From contig NW_003101665.1 in NCBI RefSeq assembly GCF_000003855.2, positions 1,252,013-1,316,012 of the forward strand: a stretch of DNA of 64,000 nt. Reading direction: 5' to 3'. Made by a program: the position numbers and the translations under genes. The DNA is from Blastomyces gilchristii SLH14081 (taxonomy: Eukaryota; Ascomycota; Eurotiomycetes; Onygenales; Ajellomycetaceae). Position 1 is the stretch's first letter. Each line of letters starts with the position of its first letter. Of this stretch, positions 10,475 through 21,404 are shown in pieces. The notes beneath the pieces were generated by a model. It was not told the DNA's origin, did not search any database, and worked only from the letters and a program-made list of their open reading frames with translations.

Positions 10475-13264
10475 ATGGCTTCTGCCAGCGAACTTCCTCC
10501 AAACCAGTCACTACTAGATGATCCCCAAGAGCTAGACTCTACACCGCCGTCTATACTCGCCGACCGCGTTGCTGCTGACGGGACCAAGGAGATTGAATTG
10601 GCGGAGCGACCCTTATCTACTTTTGAACGAGTCTTTTCCACACACACCCCCATATTCGAATCCTTCCTCCTCCAGGCCCCGACAGATACCATCTTCCAAC
10701 TCTACCATACGTCACGTTTTCTTAGAAGTCTTCTCAGGTCCTACCCAACAGCATGGCAATACCTCTCTTTCCGGCTACTCTTTCAGTCTGGCACCCAGGT
10801 GCGGCCAGCATCAGGTGGAACGGACGGTGCGTCAACACAGCGACAACCATACGCTCTTGATCAGTTGCTCCTCCAGGTAATCCTACCATTCAGCCCGACT
10901 TTAAGGAGCTTAGATTTGGATAATACACTGGTGAATGGGCAAAATCTCACTTCCACCGTGCTGAATATGCGGAGGGATACTCTTGAACACCTTTCTGTGC
11001 GGGGTTGTAAGAACGTGTCCTTGAAATACCATATTATTCCGTACCTCACCATGTTCAAGCTTCAATATGATGCAGAAATCAATCAGAGAGGTAGAAGTCC
11101 CTCCCCAGTGAAGCGGCTTGCGCTTAAGAGCCTATACGCATACCGATGCCGCCACCATAGACGACGCCCTTATTTATCATCGTCTCTACTCCGCCGGGAT
11201 TCAGACTCAGAGCCAACGCATGATTTCGTCATGCTGTGCCATAAATTGGGGATTTGGACGGATACTGCGTGGTGCACTACCCCTGCGGCACGCTGTTTTA
11301 GGAGAAGGGGTTACGTCTCGTCAAGGTCACCGCAAGGGACGAGGGAGGTATGGGTCGTGTTTGACAGGCTGTGGAGATCAAAGAACTGGATTGGATCAAT
11401 AAATGAGAGGGATAAACCCCCGAAACGCGATGGACGGCTATGGGAGCACGACGAAACAGGCTGCTTCGGGGAAGCGTTGGGTACGGCTGATGGCCCTGAA
11501 CATGGTGAAGGGAAAACCGTTCCTACCCATTTACGGAAAAGCCATAGGCGGTTTATAGAGAATATTACTTGTGATGAGTGCGACGAGGAGATTCTGGAGA
11601 GATGCGAACAATGTAGCGTTTTAATGCACTGCGTTGGCTGTCGCAAGACTCTATGTGCTAGCTGCGCATTCGATCGCCACTATCCTCGAAGAAAACCGGG
11701 GGAAGGTGCTGTCGTTGAACACTCATGGTGGGCACCTGGAACGGCAGTGTCCCCGTGTTTTATGCAGGAAGACCAGGACCCAAATGCAGCGAATACCAAC
11801 AATCAGGGTCCTCCTGCTCTCGCCTACCCTAACCTGAAATTTCATTGGTGCTGTACTGAGCCTGCATTTAGTGGAGGCGGTGGGATCAGCCTTGGGGTAG
11901 CTAACCGAGAAGTCGACCGGCTCCGAGCAACACCTCTCCCACGTGGTCAGGGGTGGGAAGATCCTGAACTCTCCACCAATGAGTGGCTCAAGACTTTCCC
12001 TAAGGATGCATATGGAAATCCACCCGACCATGATCGTCCGGAAGGCCATGCGGAAATGATACGCTGGTTGCTTGGGCCGCCAGACTACCAGGCTTCTATA
12101 TGCCCTCGAAATCTCTGCCAGCAATGTTTTGATAGGCCACAGTGGAAGGTACACTGTAAGAGCTGTACCAAGCCACTGTGCATGGAACATGATCTACGAG
12201 GCTTACGCCTTCGAATATGTGGTTACCGGGATCTTGTTATGGAGAAGACAAATCTTGCAAGCACCCAATCGCCTACTGCTGACAAAATATCGGAGACTCG
12301 AAGTACACCCCCAGCAACGGATTCAGACCCATCTCGCACAATCAGAGGCCGACCTGCTGCAGAATATCCTGCTTCATCTCCCCGCTTCAACCTAGCTCTG
12401 ATAAATGTGCTCTCCACTCAATTATCGCACGGCTCTTCCTCGAGTAGTGAACCTGGCCCTTCCAGCACTCTTTCCGACAATCAAGCCGCCGTCCATCATA
12501 GTTCTACGGTCCAAACACCCGCCTCCATCTCACAAAGCCATAGCCGCTCCTCATCCCCCGCCTCCGTTTACTTTGAAGCATCCCCTGAAGTCCGCAAAAA
12601 GTGGCTTGGTTGCCAATCGATCTTTTGCCCGCAGTACCGTGCAGTTGGTGACCAGCGCCAACGCTGCTCTAGCGTGCTACGGGAATGCACGTCGTGCTCA
12701 ATACACGTATGTCAAGACTGTATACATCAAAACCCACCCTGCACATGTTCCTACTGTCACCTTAACTATCTATGCCCCAACTGCTATCGCGCCAAAGAGC
12801 TTGACGGCACTTGCCGCCGGATCGAGGAGGAGCGATTGCAGCGCGAGGAAAAGCAGAAACGCGACTTAGAAATGATCGAGATAGCCATGGAGCGCAACCT
12901 GGCTAATGAGGTCGCGTCGTTTGCGGGGCAATTCTTTATGGGACTGACGCGCAACCTCAATGAGAGTGAGAATCAGAATCAAGATGCTGGCAACGGTGGC
13001 GGTGTTGGCAGTAGTGGTCATGGTGATGATTTTATGACCGCGCCTGAACCGGCACCCCAGACTTCTGCCTCTGCGCCGCCTGGCAGTAACAGTAACCATA
13101 CCGACAACAATGACAATAACAGTTATAATCAAGCCCAGAACCCGATCTCGACACAGCCATCGAGCCATCTCCATATAACCCAAGCTGGTCCGATTCCAAT
13201 TGCGAATGACGATTATGATGATAACGGCAGCGGATCAGAGCAGACCGAGGTTTTGGTCGAATGA
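10475..13264 (+). CDS. Large Cys-rich protein with F-box/LRR-like N-terminus, unknown function
   Basis: This is one exon of 929 residues. The start was chosen at the ATG in the strong context CACCATGG; the frame is open further upstream but without an ATG. Residues about 65-100 (TDTIFQLYHTSRFLRSLLRSY) resemble an F-box-like helical block, followed by leucine-rich-repeat-like text (LRSLDLDNTLVNG, LEHLSVRGCKNVS). Three Cys-rich stretches follow at about 364-403 (CDECDEEILERCEQCSVLMH and onward), 543-585 (CQQCFDRPQWKVHCKSC) and 712-790 (CTCSYCHLNYLCPNC), each able to bind zinc in a RING- or B-box-like way. A charged helix (EEERLQREEKQKRDLEMIE) and a low-complexity Asn/Gly/Ser tail finish the chain. 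The layout suggests a ubiquitin-ligase adaptor or scaffold, which is inference only. Similar uncharacterised proteins are expected across Eurotiomycetes. Confidence 0.8.
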   Translation: MASASELPPNQSLLDDPQELDSTPPSILADRVAADGTKEIELAERPLSTFERVFSTHTPIFESFLLQAPTDTIFQLYHTSRFLRSLLRSYPTAWQYLSFRLLFQSGTQVRPASGGTDGASTQRQPYALDQLLLQVILPFSPTLRSLDLDNTLVNGQNLTSTVLNMRRDTLEHLSVRGCKNVSLKYHIIPYLTMFKLQYDAEINQRGRSPSPVKRLALKSLYAYRCRHHRRRPYLSSSLLRRDSDSEPTHDFVMLCHKLGIWTDTAWCTTPAARCFRRRGYVSSRSPQGTREVWVVFDRLWRSKNWIGSINERDKPPKRDGRLWEHDETGCFGEALGTADGPEHGEGKTVPTHLRKSHRRFIENITCDECDEEILERCEQCSVLMHCVGCRKTLCASCAFDRHYPRRKPGEGAVVEHSWWAPGTAVSPCFMQEDQDPNAANTNNQGPPALAYPNLKFHWCCTEPAFSGGGGISLGVANREVDRLRATPLPRGQGWEDPELSTNEWLKTFPKDAYGNPPDHDRPEGHAEMIRWLLGPPDYQASICPRNLCQQCFDRPQWKVHCKSCTKPLCMEHDLRGLRLRICGYRDLVMEKTNLASTQSPTADKISETRSTPPATDSDPSRTIRGRPAAEYPASSPRFNLALINVLSTQLSHGSSSSSEPGPSSTLSDNQAAVHHSSTVQTPASISQSHSRSSSPASVYFEASPEVRKKWLGCQSIFCPQYRAVGDQRQRCSSVLRECTSCSIHVCQDCIHQNPPCTCSYCHLNYLCPNCYRAKELDGTCRRIEEERLQREEKQKRDLEMIEIAMERNLANEVASFAGQFFMGLTRNLNESENQNQDAGNGGGVGSSGHGDDFMTAPEPAPQTSASAPPGSNSNHTDNNDNNSYNQAQNPISTQPSSHLHITQAGPIPIANDDYDDNGSGSEQTEVLVE

Positions 13265-15057
13265 AATTGAAGAACTGACATAGACTTGTGTCAACCCTTC
13301 TGTATTTCCTGTTTCTCTACAACCTTCCTCATTACTTCATCTTTTCATGATATTGTTTTCTATCTCAACTTATTACGTTTAGCATAGCGATGCTTATATG
13401 CCATTTCTTCTATTCTTTCTTTTGTATTTTCTTTCCACACTTCTTCCCTGTCTTTTCTTCACGATGAAGCCGCCTTGATCTAGGCCACATTATATTTCTT
13501 CTTATTCTTTCTAATATTTTCTCTCTAACGTCAGTTGCGTGATGGACGAAATGGTTATCTTTTACACGTTGATATAAGTGGCGGCTGACATTCCATCTGA
13601 TTCAATTTCCCTTTGTTATTTTGTCTGGCTCAGGTTTTGCTTTCATAATATACTTACTTGTCTGGCGTAAGAGCCCCCCGCCCCTTCCTCTTTTTTTCTT
13701 TCACCCTCAACCCTTTTCATTTCCTCTTCCCCTTCGCCCTCTCTTTCTCTGCCCAGCGTGTAAACTTGCCTTTTCCAATCTTATCTCTCTTCTCCCTTCC
13801 AGTACCCAGTATACCTGATGATGACGAACAAGACGAAAAACAATAACAAACGCAAATGTATTCATCTTTGAGTTTTTAAGACATGAAGAGCAAAAATGAA
13901 GAAGATGCATGTGCATTGTCACCGTGAAATTTGGGTTTTTTTTTTTTCTTTTTCCCTTAATGAATCTTACATGTTTTAATGTTTTATTTTCAAATCATAT
14001 CCCCGGAATCCTTAACACGTGGTCGGTGGCTCTCTCTCCTATATGCCTGACTATAGATGTGGTTGGAAGAAAAGCTGCTGCAAGCAAAATGAGAAGGAAA
14101 GGCGTTACTAGATATCTTTCTTCTCTTTTCTTCGCTTCTTTGGCTTTTAAAAAGTAACTTGTTGAGAGTCCAGTTTGTCTTTCCAATAGTTATATTCCTT
14201 ATTCAATGTAATTATTTGGCAATTAAATACATAATTACTACATGAACGTCAGTCACATTCGCTATTAAGATGTCCAATCACGTATTAGGACCATCACTGG
14301 CCCTTTGATCCCTACCGCTATCCGGCCCTGGACGCGGCCGCTGCCCACAAAGTCTTGCTGGCAATATGGAAATAGATTTATACAAAACAAAACCAAAAAT
14401 GACATTTTCGTCAAACCAGAAAACGCCAATAGAAATCTAAACGACTTTAGTAAAATACTACTGCCGGGGGAATAAAAACCAATGGGACAAAAAATAGTTC
14501 GACGGTCACGGGGGGTGTAAGGATTGTTGTGATGTGTGGAAATATGCGTTTAATGAAAATATTGTTGTGAATGAATATGTATTCGCATTCGTTTTCGGCG
14601 TGATAATATAGTCTTATTATATATATGCAAAATGGAAACAGAGCGTGCTTTGTGCGCGTGTGAAGTTTCTAGTATTGATCGACATTCTATTCAGCTGAAT
14701 TGTAGAGTTGATGTGGAGGAGCGCGATGTATATCGTAGAGTCTCGGGCAGAGGTTGATGGGTTGCGGCTTCGTGGCACCTGTGCACATCAGGGCCTTTGG
14801 TCACGCTTATATACGCTCGGTAATCTACCAAGCTTGGAACTGGGTAGTATGCCCGGATGTATGTTGTGTTTTGTATGCGTGTCGTTCTCTATATTGGCAC
14901 CGTGTAAAATGAGTGTACCATTTCAGGTTGTAGTCATGACCGGAGGTAGTGGATTCCTGGTTCGAATATACATGGTCTAAAGTCAAGACGGAAAATTACT
15001 GTGATGTTCCTTCCAGAGTATTAACATATCTGATTGATATGGGCATACGCTTGGAAT
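13265..15057. other. Intergenic, A/T-rich, no gene seen
   Basis: These 1.8 kb lie between two converging 3' ends. They contain T-rich tracts typical of fungal 3' UTRs (about 13670-13750 and 13925-13960). Small frames here have no protein-like features. Confidence 0.5.
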
Positions 15058-15747
15058 TTATTCCCTCGGGTGAGTAGGAGCTAGGGGGGGTAATCGACCG
15101 TTTCCTTGGGATCCCTCCAAAGAGCGTCTATTTGCCCCGCCATTGGTTTCTGGTGGTTCATGACCAGGATGCGATCTGTACACCGCAGCAGGAGGTACTA
15201 GAGGAAGTTGAGCAACGGGTGATTCACGCTCGATGCTTTCGAGACTTGCGTAGGTGAAGCCCGTCCTATGAGTTGATATAGATATCGACATCGAACGACG
15301 TGACGGTGCTATTGACGAGTTGGATGAATATGGAGGCGGAGGAGTTTCTGTCGTCGCAGTGGATGTGTTGCCAAAGCTACTCGGTACGGATACCTCGGAT
15401 GAAGCATCAGAGGAGCGATCATCTAGCTGAGGTGAAGCAAGGTCCCGTTCAAACTCATATCTATTCTTCTGCTCGCATGGGAAATCAGACTGTTCGTTTA
15501 AATTCGACTGGCGACGCTCAAAGGCAATTGTCTTTTCATGAATGCTGACTGGGCGTGGTGTATATCTTGGTAGAGGAGCCGTGGAGAGATATGGTTCATC
15601 TATACCCGGTGCATCGGTATCCCCACTGACCCCACCACATCGTCTGAAGCCTGCTTGAGGGTCATGAGGCTGCTGATGGAGAACAGGTGCGGATGGAAGT
15701 CGTCTGGGGCTGGGAAAGCAGCAGCACAAGCTTCCGAGCATCTTCAC
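15058..15747 (-). CDS. Small Pro/Ser-rich protein with Cys-rich N-terminus and PY motif
   Basis: This is an intron-free frame of 229 residues that I do not recognise as a named family. The N-terminus MKMLGSLCCCFPSPRRLPS begins with a Cys triplet next to basic residues, a plausible palmitoylation site for membrane attachment. The likely start is Met1 or Met3. The middle holds LPRYTPRPVSIHEKTIAFER, which looks conserved. A Ser-rich region runs into TETPPPPYSS, a PPxY motif that could bind WW domains such as those of Rsp5-type ubiquitin ligases. The C-terminus is Pro/Gly-rich and probably disordered. It is divergent from the TRM140-like gene across 775 bp. A membrane-linked adaptor is the most that can be inferred. 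Confidence 0.7.
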   Translation of the reverse strand: MKMLGSLCCCFPSPRRLPSAPVLHQQPHDPQAGFRRCGGVSGDTDAPGIDEPYLSTAPLPRYTPRPVSIHEKTIAFERRQSNLNEQSDFPCEQKNRYEFERDLASPQLDDRSSDASSEVSVPSSFGNTSTATTETPPPPYSSNSSIAPSRRSMSISISTHRTGFTYASLESIERESPVAQLPLVPPAAVYRSHPGHEPPETNGGANRRSLEGSQGNGRLPPLAPTHPRE

Positions 15748-16522
15748 CCCGCTATTTATATAGTCAATTAATATAAATAGGGTGCGTTTTGAAGGCGTTT
15801 ATTGTTGAAAAACCGAAAGATAAAATGAAAATATATGAACGGTAATAATAGGAGAGGACAGATGGAAAACGAGAGGGGCGCTCCGTTGACTGGGCGAATT
15901 GGCTCCAGTCTGATCTAAAATGTGGGTAACCCCAGATCTATTTTACGCTGCTACGATGGACATTGTGATAAGGATAAGGGACAAGAAGAAAGGGCAGCCC
16001 TCCATCAACACAAGAAGAAGACAGCAACAAACGTAAATATCGAAATCGCAAAATTTCCACGACACGGCGCTGATGGAAGCAAAAACGGCAAGATTGAGGA
16101 GAATTGATTGTTGATGCCTTCAGGACTTGTTTCGATGAAGTTGGCTTTTTTCCCTTTCTGGATGGTTTGGTTCGCTTCGGCTCAGCCTCACACGAGGCTT
16201 ATTTTACAACACCGTACGCACCTCGGAGCCAATTAACTGCCAGATACAATCATTTCATTGGATAAAATGTAAAGTAAACCTTAGCGTAATTACATTTCAA
16301 GGCACAAAATGCGGGGATGAACCTTTATCCGACCCACTACAGTCACATGACAACATAGCTTATTTTAGCCTCATGCCTGGAGAAACCATAATCCGTGTAA
16401 TTTTTTGGATGCGGAAATTCAGAATGTTGAGAAAACTCACTCGAACGGTCATTTCCCCGCACCATTACTTCAACCTACTCTCCTTTCGCGTTCATTGCAA
16501 TATCTGGAGAAATTCTTAAACT
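15748..16522. other. Divergent promoter region
   Basis: These 775 bp between head-to-head genes carry both promoters. No repeat or extra gene is recognised. Confidence 0.5.
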
Positions 16523-17659
16523 ATGGCTCCGTTAGAACTCCAGGGAAATGACGATTATGAAGCCATCGCGCGAGCGGTTCAACCAGTTCCCCGCCATCGA
16601 TCTCACGACCCCACAAACAACCAGAAGCGGACAGATCCTTTCCAGTTCGGTTCGCGCTATCTCGAAGAAGGCGACGATGTTTTCGAATTCAACGCTTGGG
16701 ATCACGTTGAAACTGACGCTGACTATCGAGAATACGCAGAGCTTCAATACTTAAGGCAGAAAGAGTCACCGGTCCCAGAGGACGCTCGTGACAAATACAA
16801 TGCGAACCCTTCCAAATTCTGGAATCTATTTTACAAGCACAATACGAGCAATTTCTTCAAGAATCGCAAGTGGCTCCAGCAAGAATTCCCGATCTTAGTG
16901 GAGGTTACTCAACCCGACGCGGGTCCTCAGGTTATTCTGGAAGTTGGCGCAGGAGCAGGCAATTCCGCGTTTCCAATTCTTGCGAATAATAAGAATGAGC
17001 AACTAAGGCTGCATGCGTGCGATTATTCTAAGAAAGCAGTGGAGGTTATGCGCAAGAGTGAGCAGTATGATGAAAAGTATATGCAAGCGGATGTATGGGA
17101 CGTTTCGGCTGAGGGCGAGGATTCTTTACCCCCTGGCCTAGGTCCGGATTCTGTTGATGTGGTCGTGATGATTTTTATCTTCTCCGCCCTCTCACCCAGC
17201 GAGTGGGGCCGCGCGTTGAAGAACATTCACCGGGTTCTAAAGCCCGGTGGCCATGTGCTTTTCAGGGACTATGGGAAGGGGGATCTCGCACAAGTGCGCT
17301 TTAAAAGCGGTCGGTGGATGGGTGAAAACTTTTATGTGAGAGGGGATGGAACGCGAGTATACTTCTTTGAGAAAGAAGAACTGGAGCACATCTGGGGTCG
17401 ATGGAGCCCCCAAAATGGAATTCCGGAAACTAGCGAGAGCAAGGTTGCAGGTTCTGCAGACACAGCTCCGGAGTCACCAGATGATGCCGGATTTGAAATA
17501 TTGGCGCTTGGAGTTGACCAACGACTGATTGTTAATCGACAACGGAAATTGAAAATGTATAGGTGTTGGATGCAGGGCCGTTTTCAGAAAAAGAAGGTCG
17601 AATCGCAGCAGTCCAGCACGCGCAACCCTGATAGCCAGAAAGTTGAGCTTCCAAACTGA
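16523..17659 (+). CDS. TRM140: tRNA m3C32 methyltransferase, TRM140/METTL2 type
   Basis: This is a class I SAM-dependent methyltransferase predicted to make 3-methylcytidine at position 32 of tRNA-Thr (and tRNA-Ser in some fungi). It is a single exon of 378 residues. The N-terminal RYLEEGDDVFEFNAWDHVE, then KFWNLFYKHNTSNFFKNRKW and LQQEFPIL, are the family signature. SAM motif I is ILEVGAGAGNSAFP at about residues 138-151, followed by HACDYSKKAVEVM and the catalytic-core DVVVMIFIFSALSP. HRVLKPGGHVLFRDYGKGD gives post-motif I, and GDGTRVYFFEKEEL is also typical. Unlike the yeast protein there is no actin-binding N-terminal extension, so the length fits METTL2-like enzymes. The ATG at 16523 gives the expected N-terminus. 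Confidence 0.92.
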   Translation: MAPLELQGNDDYEAIARAVQPVPRHRSHDPTNNQKRTDPFQFGSRYLEEGDDVFEFNAWDHVETDADYREYAELQYLRQKESPVPEDARDKYNANPSKFWNLFYKHNTSNFFKNRKWLQQEFPILVEVTQPDAGPQVILEVGAGAGNSAFPILANNKNEQLRLHACDYSKKAVEVMRKSEQYDEKYMQADVWDVSAEGEDSLPPGLGPDSVDVVVMIFIFSALSPSEWGRALKNIHRVLKPGGHVLFRDYGKGDLAQVRFKSGRWMGENFYVRGDGTRVYFFEKEELEHIWGRWSPQNGIPETSESKVAGSADTAPESPDDAGFEILALGVDQRLIVNRQRKLKMYRCWMQGRFQKKKVESQQSSTRNPDSQKVELPN

Positions 17660-19035
17660 ATGGTCACTATGCTGTTTTGCATTATACACCATCGTTTCGA
17701 TAGACGGTTTAACTAGAATCACTGCCTTACGGCACTTGGAGTTACGGCGCTGTGCTCAGTTACGAAAATGCAATTTATGCGCTACTCGAAGTTAACAATC
17801 CAGGCCATGATCACCTAGACATCTTCGACGCCGTTTAATTAACCATTTGTTCTTCCATCGATTTATTCTCACCACTCAGGCGTCTCATATAACAAGCGAT
17901 CGCAGCACCCTACAATCTCATCCAGCTAAGAACCAAATCAGGACCAGGCAAACCGGGCAAACGCGAGTACCTACTGTCTACCTCAATACATCATATTCCA
18001 TTCGGCTCTTTTTCAGCCAGCTTGCAAGAAGATAATGAAACACTATGAACTACGACTTTCTATGAGGTTTTGAAAAGTAGGATTATCTACTCCAATATAG
18101 AAGCATACATAGAGTATAGATATACTTTGAATACAATCTAATATCTAACAGAATTATCTTTCTTTCCGCAGATAGGGGCAAGAACATCTTCGGGGTCATG
18201 TTTTCTCATCTTGATGTCCAAGCGACCTCTCCCATCATTGACTTTTGGCAATGCTTTGTTCTTTCCCCAACGAGCCACCAATCAATATCCTCAAATTGCG
18301 AAACCCCTATTCACGGAGGTAAATTTTGCTCACTTAATTCAGTCAAAATTTTCGTCCGGCTTGCCACAAGAATAAGAGCGACAAGCAGAGTTACTTTTTG
18401 GTCACTCGCGCCCTCTCATGAACACGGATGTCCCCAGAGCCTGTTAATTATGGTTTTTTTACAAGAGGATGAAATTATGGGGCTCACCACCATGCAGGAT
18501 GCCGATAAAGGCACTAAACACCCGCCATAGCCTTGGTGCTGCTCACATTTTTAGCAAGTGCTTAATGCAACCATTTGGGGAATATTAGCGCTGAAATTTC
18601 AGAAAAAACCCCCCACTGGTTGGCAATCCCCTTCAATTAGTTCAGACAAGGAGCGAGAACCCGGATTTTTATGAGCTTAGCTTTTCCTTTCTTCGAGAAA
18701 AACGACATCTTCCCAAAGGCCCGGAGGATAAGAGTCCGAGAGGATGCCGGAGTTCAGGAAGCCGATCGACGACGGACATTGGCTAATGACTTGCAGCTGT
18801 GTGACAGGAAGCCAGATACTGCGCAGAGTGAGAATTCTGGAGAGAGGTTTGTGGTATTTGGAGGGAGGGAAGTCCATGTGTGGAGCTTCCTAGCTGCTAC
18901 TTTCATTTGGGTTTAATATTCTATAGATATCTTATACTTTATTTCATCACTGTCTACTTTTCTGCCCTTGAACTGACTTGAGGTTGACCGCTTTGCTCTG
19001 GAGGACCCCTCTGGTGTTCGTCAATACAACTCTTA
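17660..19035. other. Intergenic before the transporter pseudogene
   Basis: These 1.4 kb presumably held the promoter of the sugar transporter. No gene or strong repeat is visible. Confidence 0.45.
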
Positions 19036-21064
19036 ATGGCACAGCAAGCTATCAACCATAAGGATACCTCCCCTCGGGGGGAAGCTCCCGTGTCTGAATC
19101 CGGGGGCTTCCATGTGATTTTCAAGAACCCATACGTGTTTGGAGTCGCGCTGGTTTATGAAAAATAGTCCTCAATTCACCGCTGATGCCCATGTCTAATT
19201 AAATGTATAGTTCTCCTCCCTCGGTGGTCTACTATCTGGCTACGACCAGGGCGTTGTCTCGGGAGTACTCACGATGGAGTTCTTTGGAGCTTTATTCCCA
19301 AGAATTTATATGGATAGTAGTTTCAAAGGATGGTTTGTGTCGACACTGCTGTTGGGTAGGTGAAAGGCTGAATCACTCAATATCTTCTTTGGCAAGCCAG
19401 GCGCGATATGAACGGAGAAGATCGTTATTCTAATATCAATGTACAGCTGCCTGGCTCGGTTCCTTAGCGAATGGCCCCTTTGCGGACTATATTGGCAGGA
19501 GATTGTCCATAATCGTCGCTGTTATTGTATTTTTGGTGGGTTCCATCATCCAAGCCGGAGCAGTCAATCTGGAAATGCTCTATATTGGTATGTACAGAGC
19601 TGAACTTTCGTCATCAGATTTTGAATGTGAGTGTCTTACTGATATTGCTTTCTTATGCTCAGGGCGGGCAGTCGCCGGGTTCTCAGTTGGGCAATTGACC
19701 ATGGTTGTTCCACTGTATATCAGTGAGGTTTCGTTGCCTGCAATCAGGGGTGGACTTGTAGTCCTCCAGCAATGTAAGATACTTTTCCGATCAATTTATC
19801 CCAACCCTTTCTAACATCACTTACTACAGTGTCTATTACCATTGGTATTCTTCTTAGCTATTGGATTGATTACGGCTCAAATTACATTGGCGGGACGCGA
19901 TGTGCTCCCAACCTCCCATACTCAGGCGGAACCTCCTATTTCCCCTATTCAGACCAAAGAAAACTCACAAAGGAGAACCTAAATAGCCATGATCTACTAC
20001 TCCCCTACAATCTTTGGCCAGCTGGATCTTGAGGGGAACAGGGTAAGGAGCTCAAGATACAAAGAGATACTTTGCCCATCAAACACCGTTTCGTTTCTAA
20101 CCGGACTCCCCACTACGTCTAGACCTCCCTCCTTGCCACAGGCGTCTACGGAATCGCCAACTGTCTCAGCACCCTCCCGGCTCTCTTCTGGATTGACAAA
20201 GTTAGCCTCAGAGTTCTCCTCATGTACGGTGCCACAGGAACAGACATTTCGCTTGTTATCGTAGGAGCGATCATCTGCAGACACGGACCGAGCCTCGTTG
20301 AGCATGCCGCTGCTGGCTGGGCCGGCATCGCGTTCATATATATCTACGATGTCAACTTTTCTTATTCTTTCGGTACGTTATTAAGCTTTCTACCTGCCTA
20401 TTTGTTAACAAAGTCGTGGGGAGATACATGTGTTCAATCCAGCTGTCTCGCGTGGAGAAGAAACGAGGTGTGCTGATGTCAACACAAATTCCAGCCCCAA
20501 TCGGCTGGGTCCTCCCCTCCGAAATCTTCAACCTCTCCATCCGTTCAAAGGCTATCTCGATAACTACCTCCACAACATGTATGTGTAATTTGTAGGTTAA
20601 AATACAGAAAGAAAACCAAGGGGACGATGATTTACAATGGATTCTCTCAACTAACAACAAACCCCTTAACCTCAACTCTAGTATAATCGGCCTGGTTCAC
20701 CCCTGACATGCTCGAAACCATCACCTGGGGCACATATATATTCTTTGCCGCCTTCTGCTTGCTCGCGCTGGCATTCACGTTCTTCTTCATCCCTGAGACG
20801 AGAGGAAAAATTATGTTGACTTCCGCCTTCCCCGCAACAAAGCGTATGTGGTTTGGTGTGATCTTCAAAACTAACGAACTCACGCTCGAAAAAAATAAAT
20901 AGACCCTAGAAGACATGGACCTTGTTTTCGGGGACACGGCGGCGCATGAGGAGCAGCAGCGTATTGTGCAGATTGAGGCGGCACTGCGCGGGACACCGCT
21001 CCCGGGCGCGGCGGCGTTGAAAGAGAGTCTGTTTAATGAGGAGGTGAGGGTGGAGAATGTTTGA
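19036..21064 (+). pseudogene. Broken MFS sugar transporter
   Basis: The 5' half is well preserved over five exons: 19036-19152, 19211-19355, 19447-19587, 19663-19773 and from 19830. These read NPYVFGVALFSSLGGLLSGY, then DQGVVSG, FKGWFVSTLLLAAW, DYIGRRLS and VVPLYISEVSLPAIRGG, the classical sugar-porter signatures. After YIGGTRCAPNLPYSGGT the text leaves the family and hits a stop near 20032. About 100 residues (TM6 and the central loop) are missing before MIYYSPTIFGQLDLEGN at 19989. Later pieces survive: WIDKVSLRVLLMYGATGTD, PIGWVLPSEIFNLSIRSK, ETITWGTYIFF and TLEDMDLVFGDTAAHEEQQR. The exon after the last-but-two junction is out of frame, IIGLVHP runs into a stop where the family continues PDMLE, and the donor after PETRGK lacks its GT. 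Several independent lesions point to a pseudogene. The intact gene would have been a 12-TM proton-coupled sugar importer. Confidence 0.85.
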
Positions 21065-21404
21065 GCTTGAGGAAATGTTTAAAGAAGGGAGACCCAAAGA
21101 AGGGAGACACTCAAGGTTCAATTCTTTAGTACATGTGCCATTGGGCGATTGTGAATATAAATCACATGGAAGAATGTATGTAAGTATGTACTGACTGTAC
21201 TGTACTGTTACATGTACAGATTTTGAAATATAGAAAAATACCCTCCTCTGCAAGGGTGATGATATTATCGATGGAATTTTACAAGAGGGTAGATGATATT
21301 CGATGATTTCCTACTCAACTCCCGTCGTAACCCTCACAAGGAAAAATGACAGGGAAAAAAAAAAAAAAAAAAAAAAAAAGGAGGCGAAGAGAGAAATTTG
21401 TTAT
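21065..21404. other. Spacer between convergent 3' ends
   Basis: These 340 bp separate the transporter relic from the Gal4-like gene. They contain a GTAC-rich stretch at 21190-21220 and a 25-nt A run at 21355-21379, probably near the polyadenylation regions. Confidence 0.5.
21355..21379 (+). repeat. Homopolymer A run (25 nt)
   Basis: A run of A, read directly, just downstream of the stop of the Gal4-like gene, where it is a T run on the coding strand. Its length is prone to sequencing error. Confidence 0.8.
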
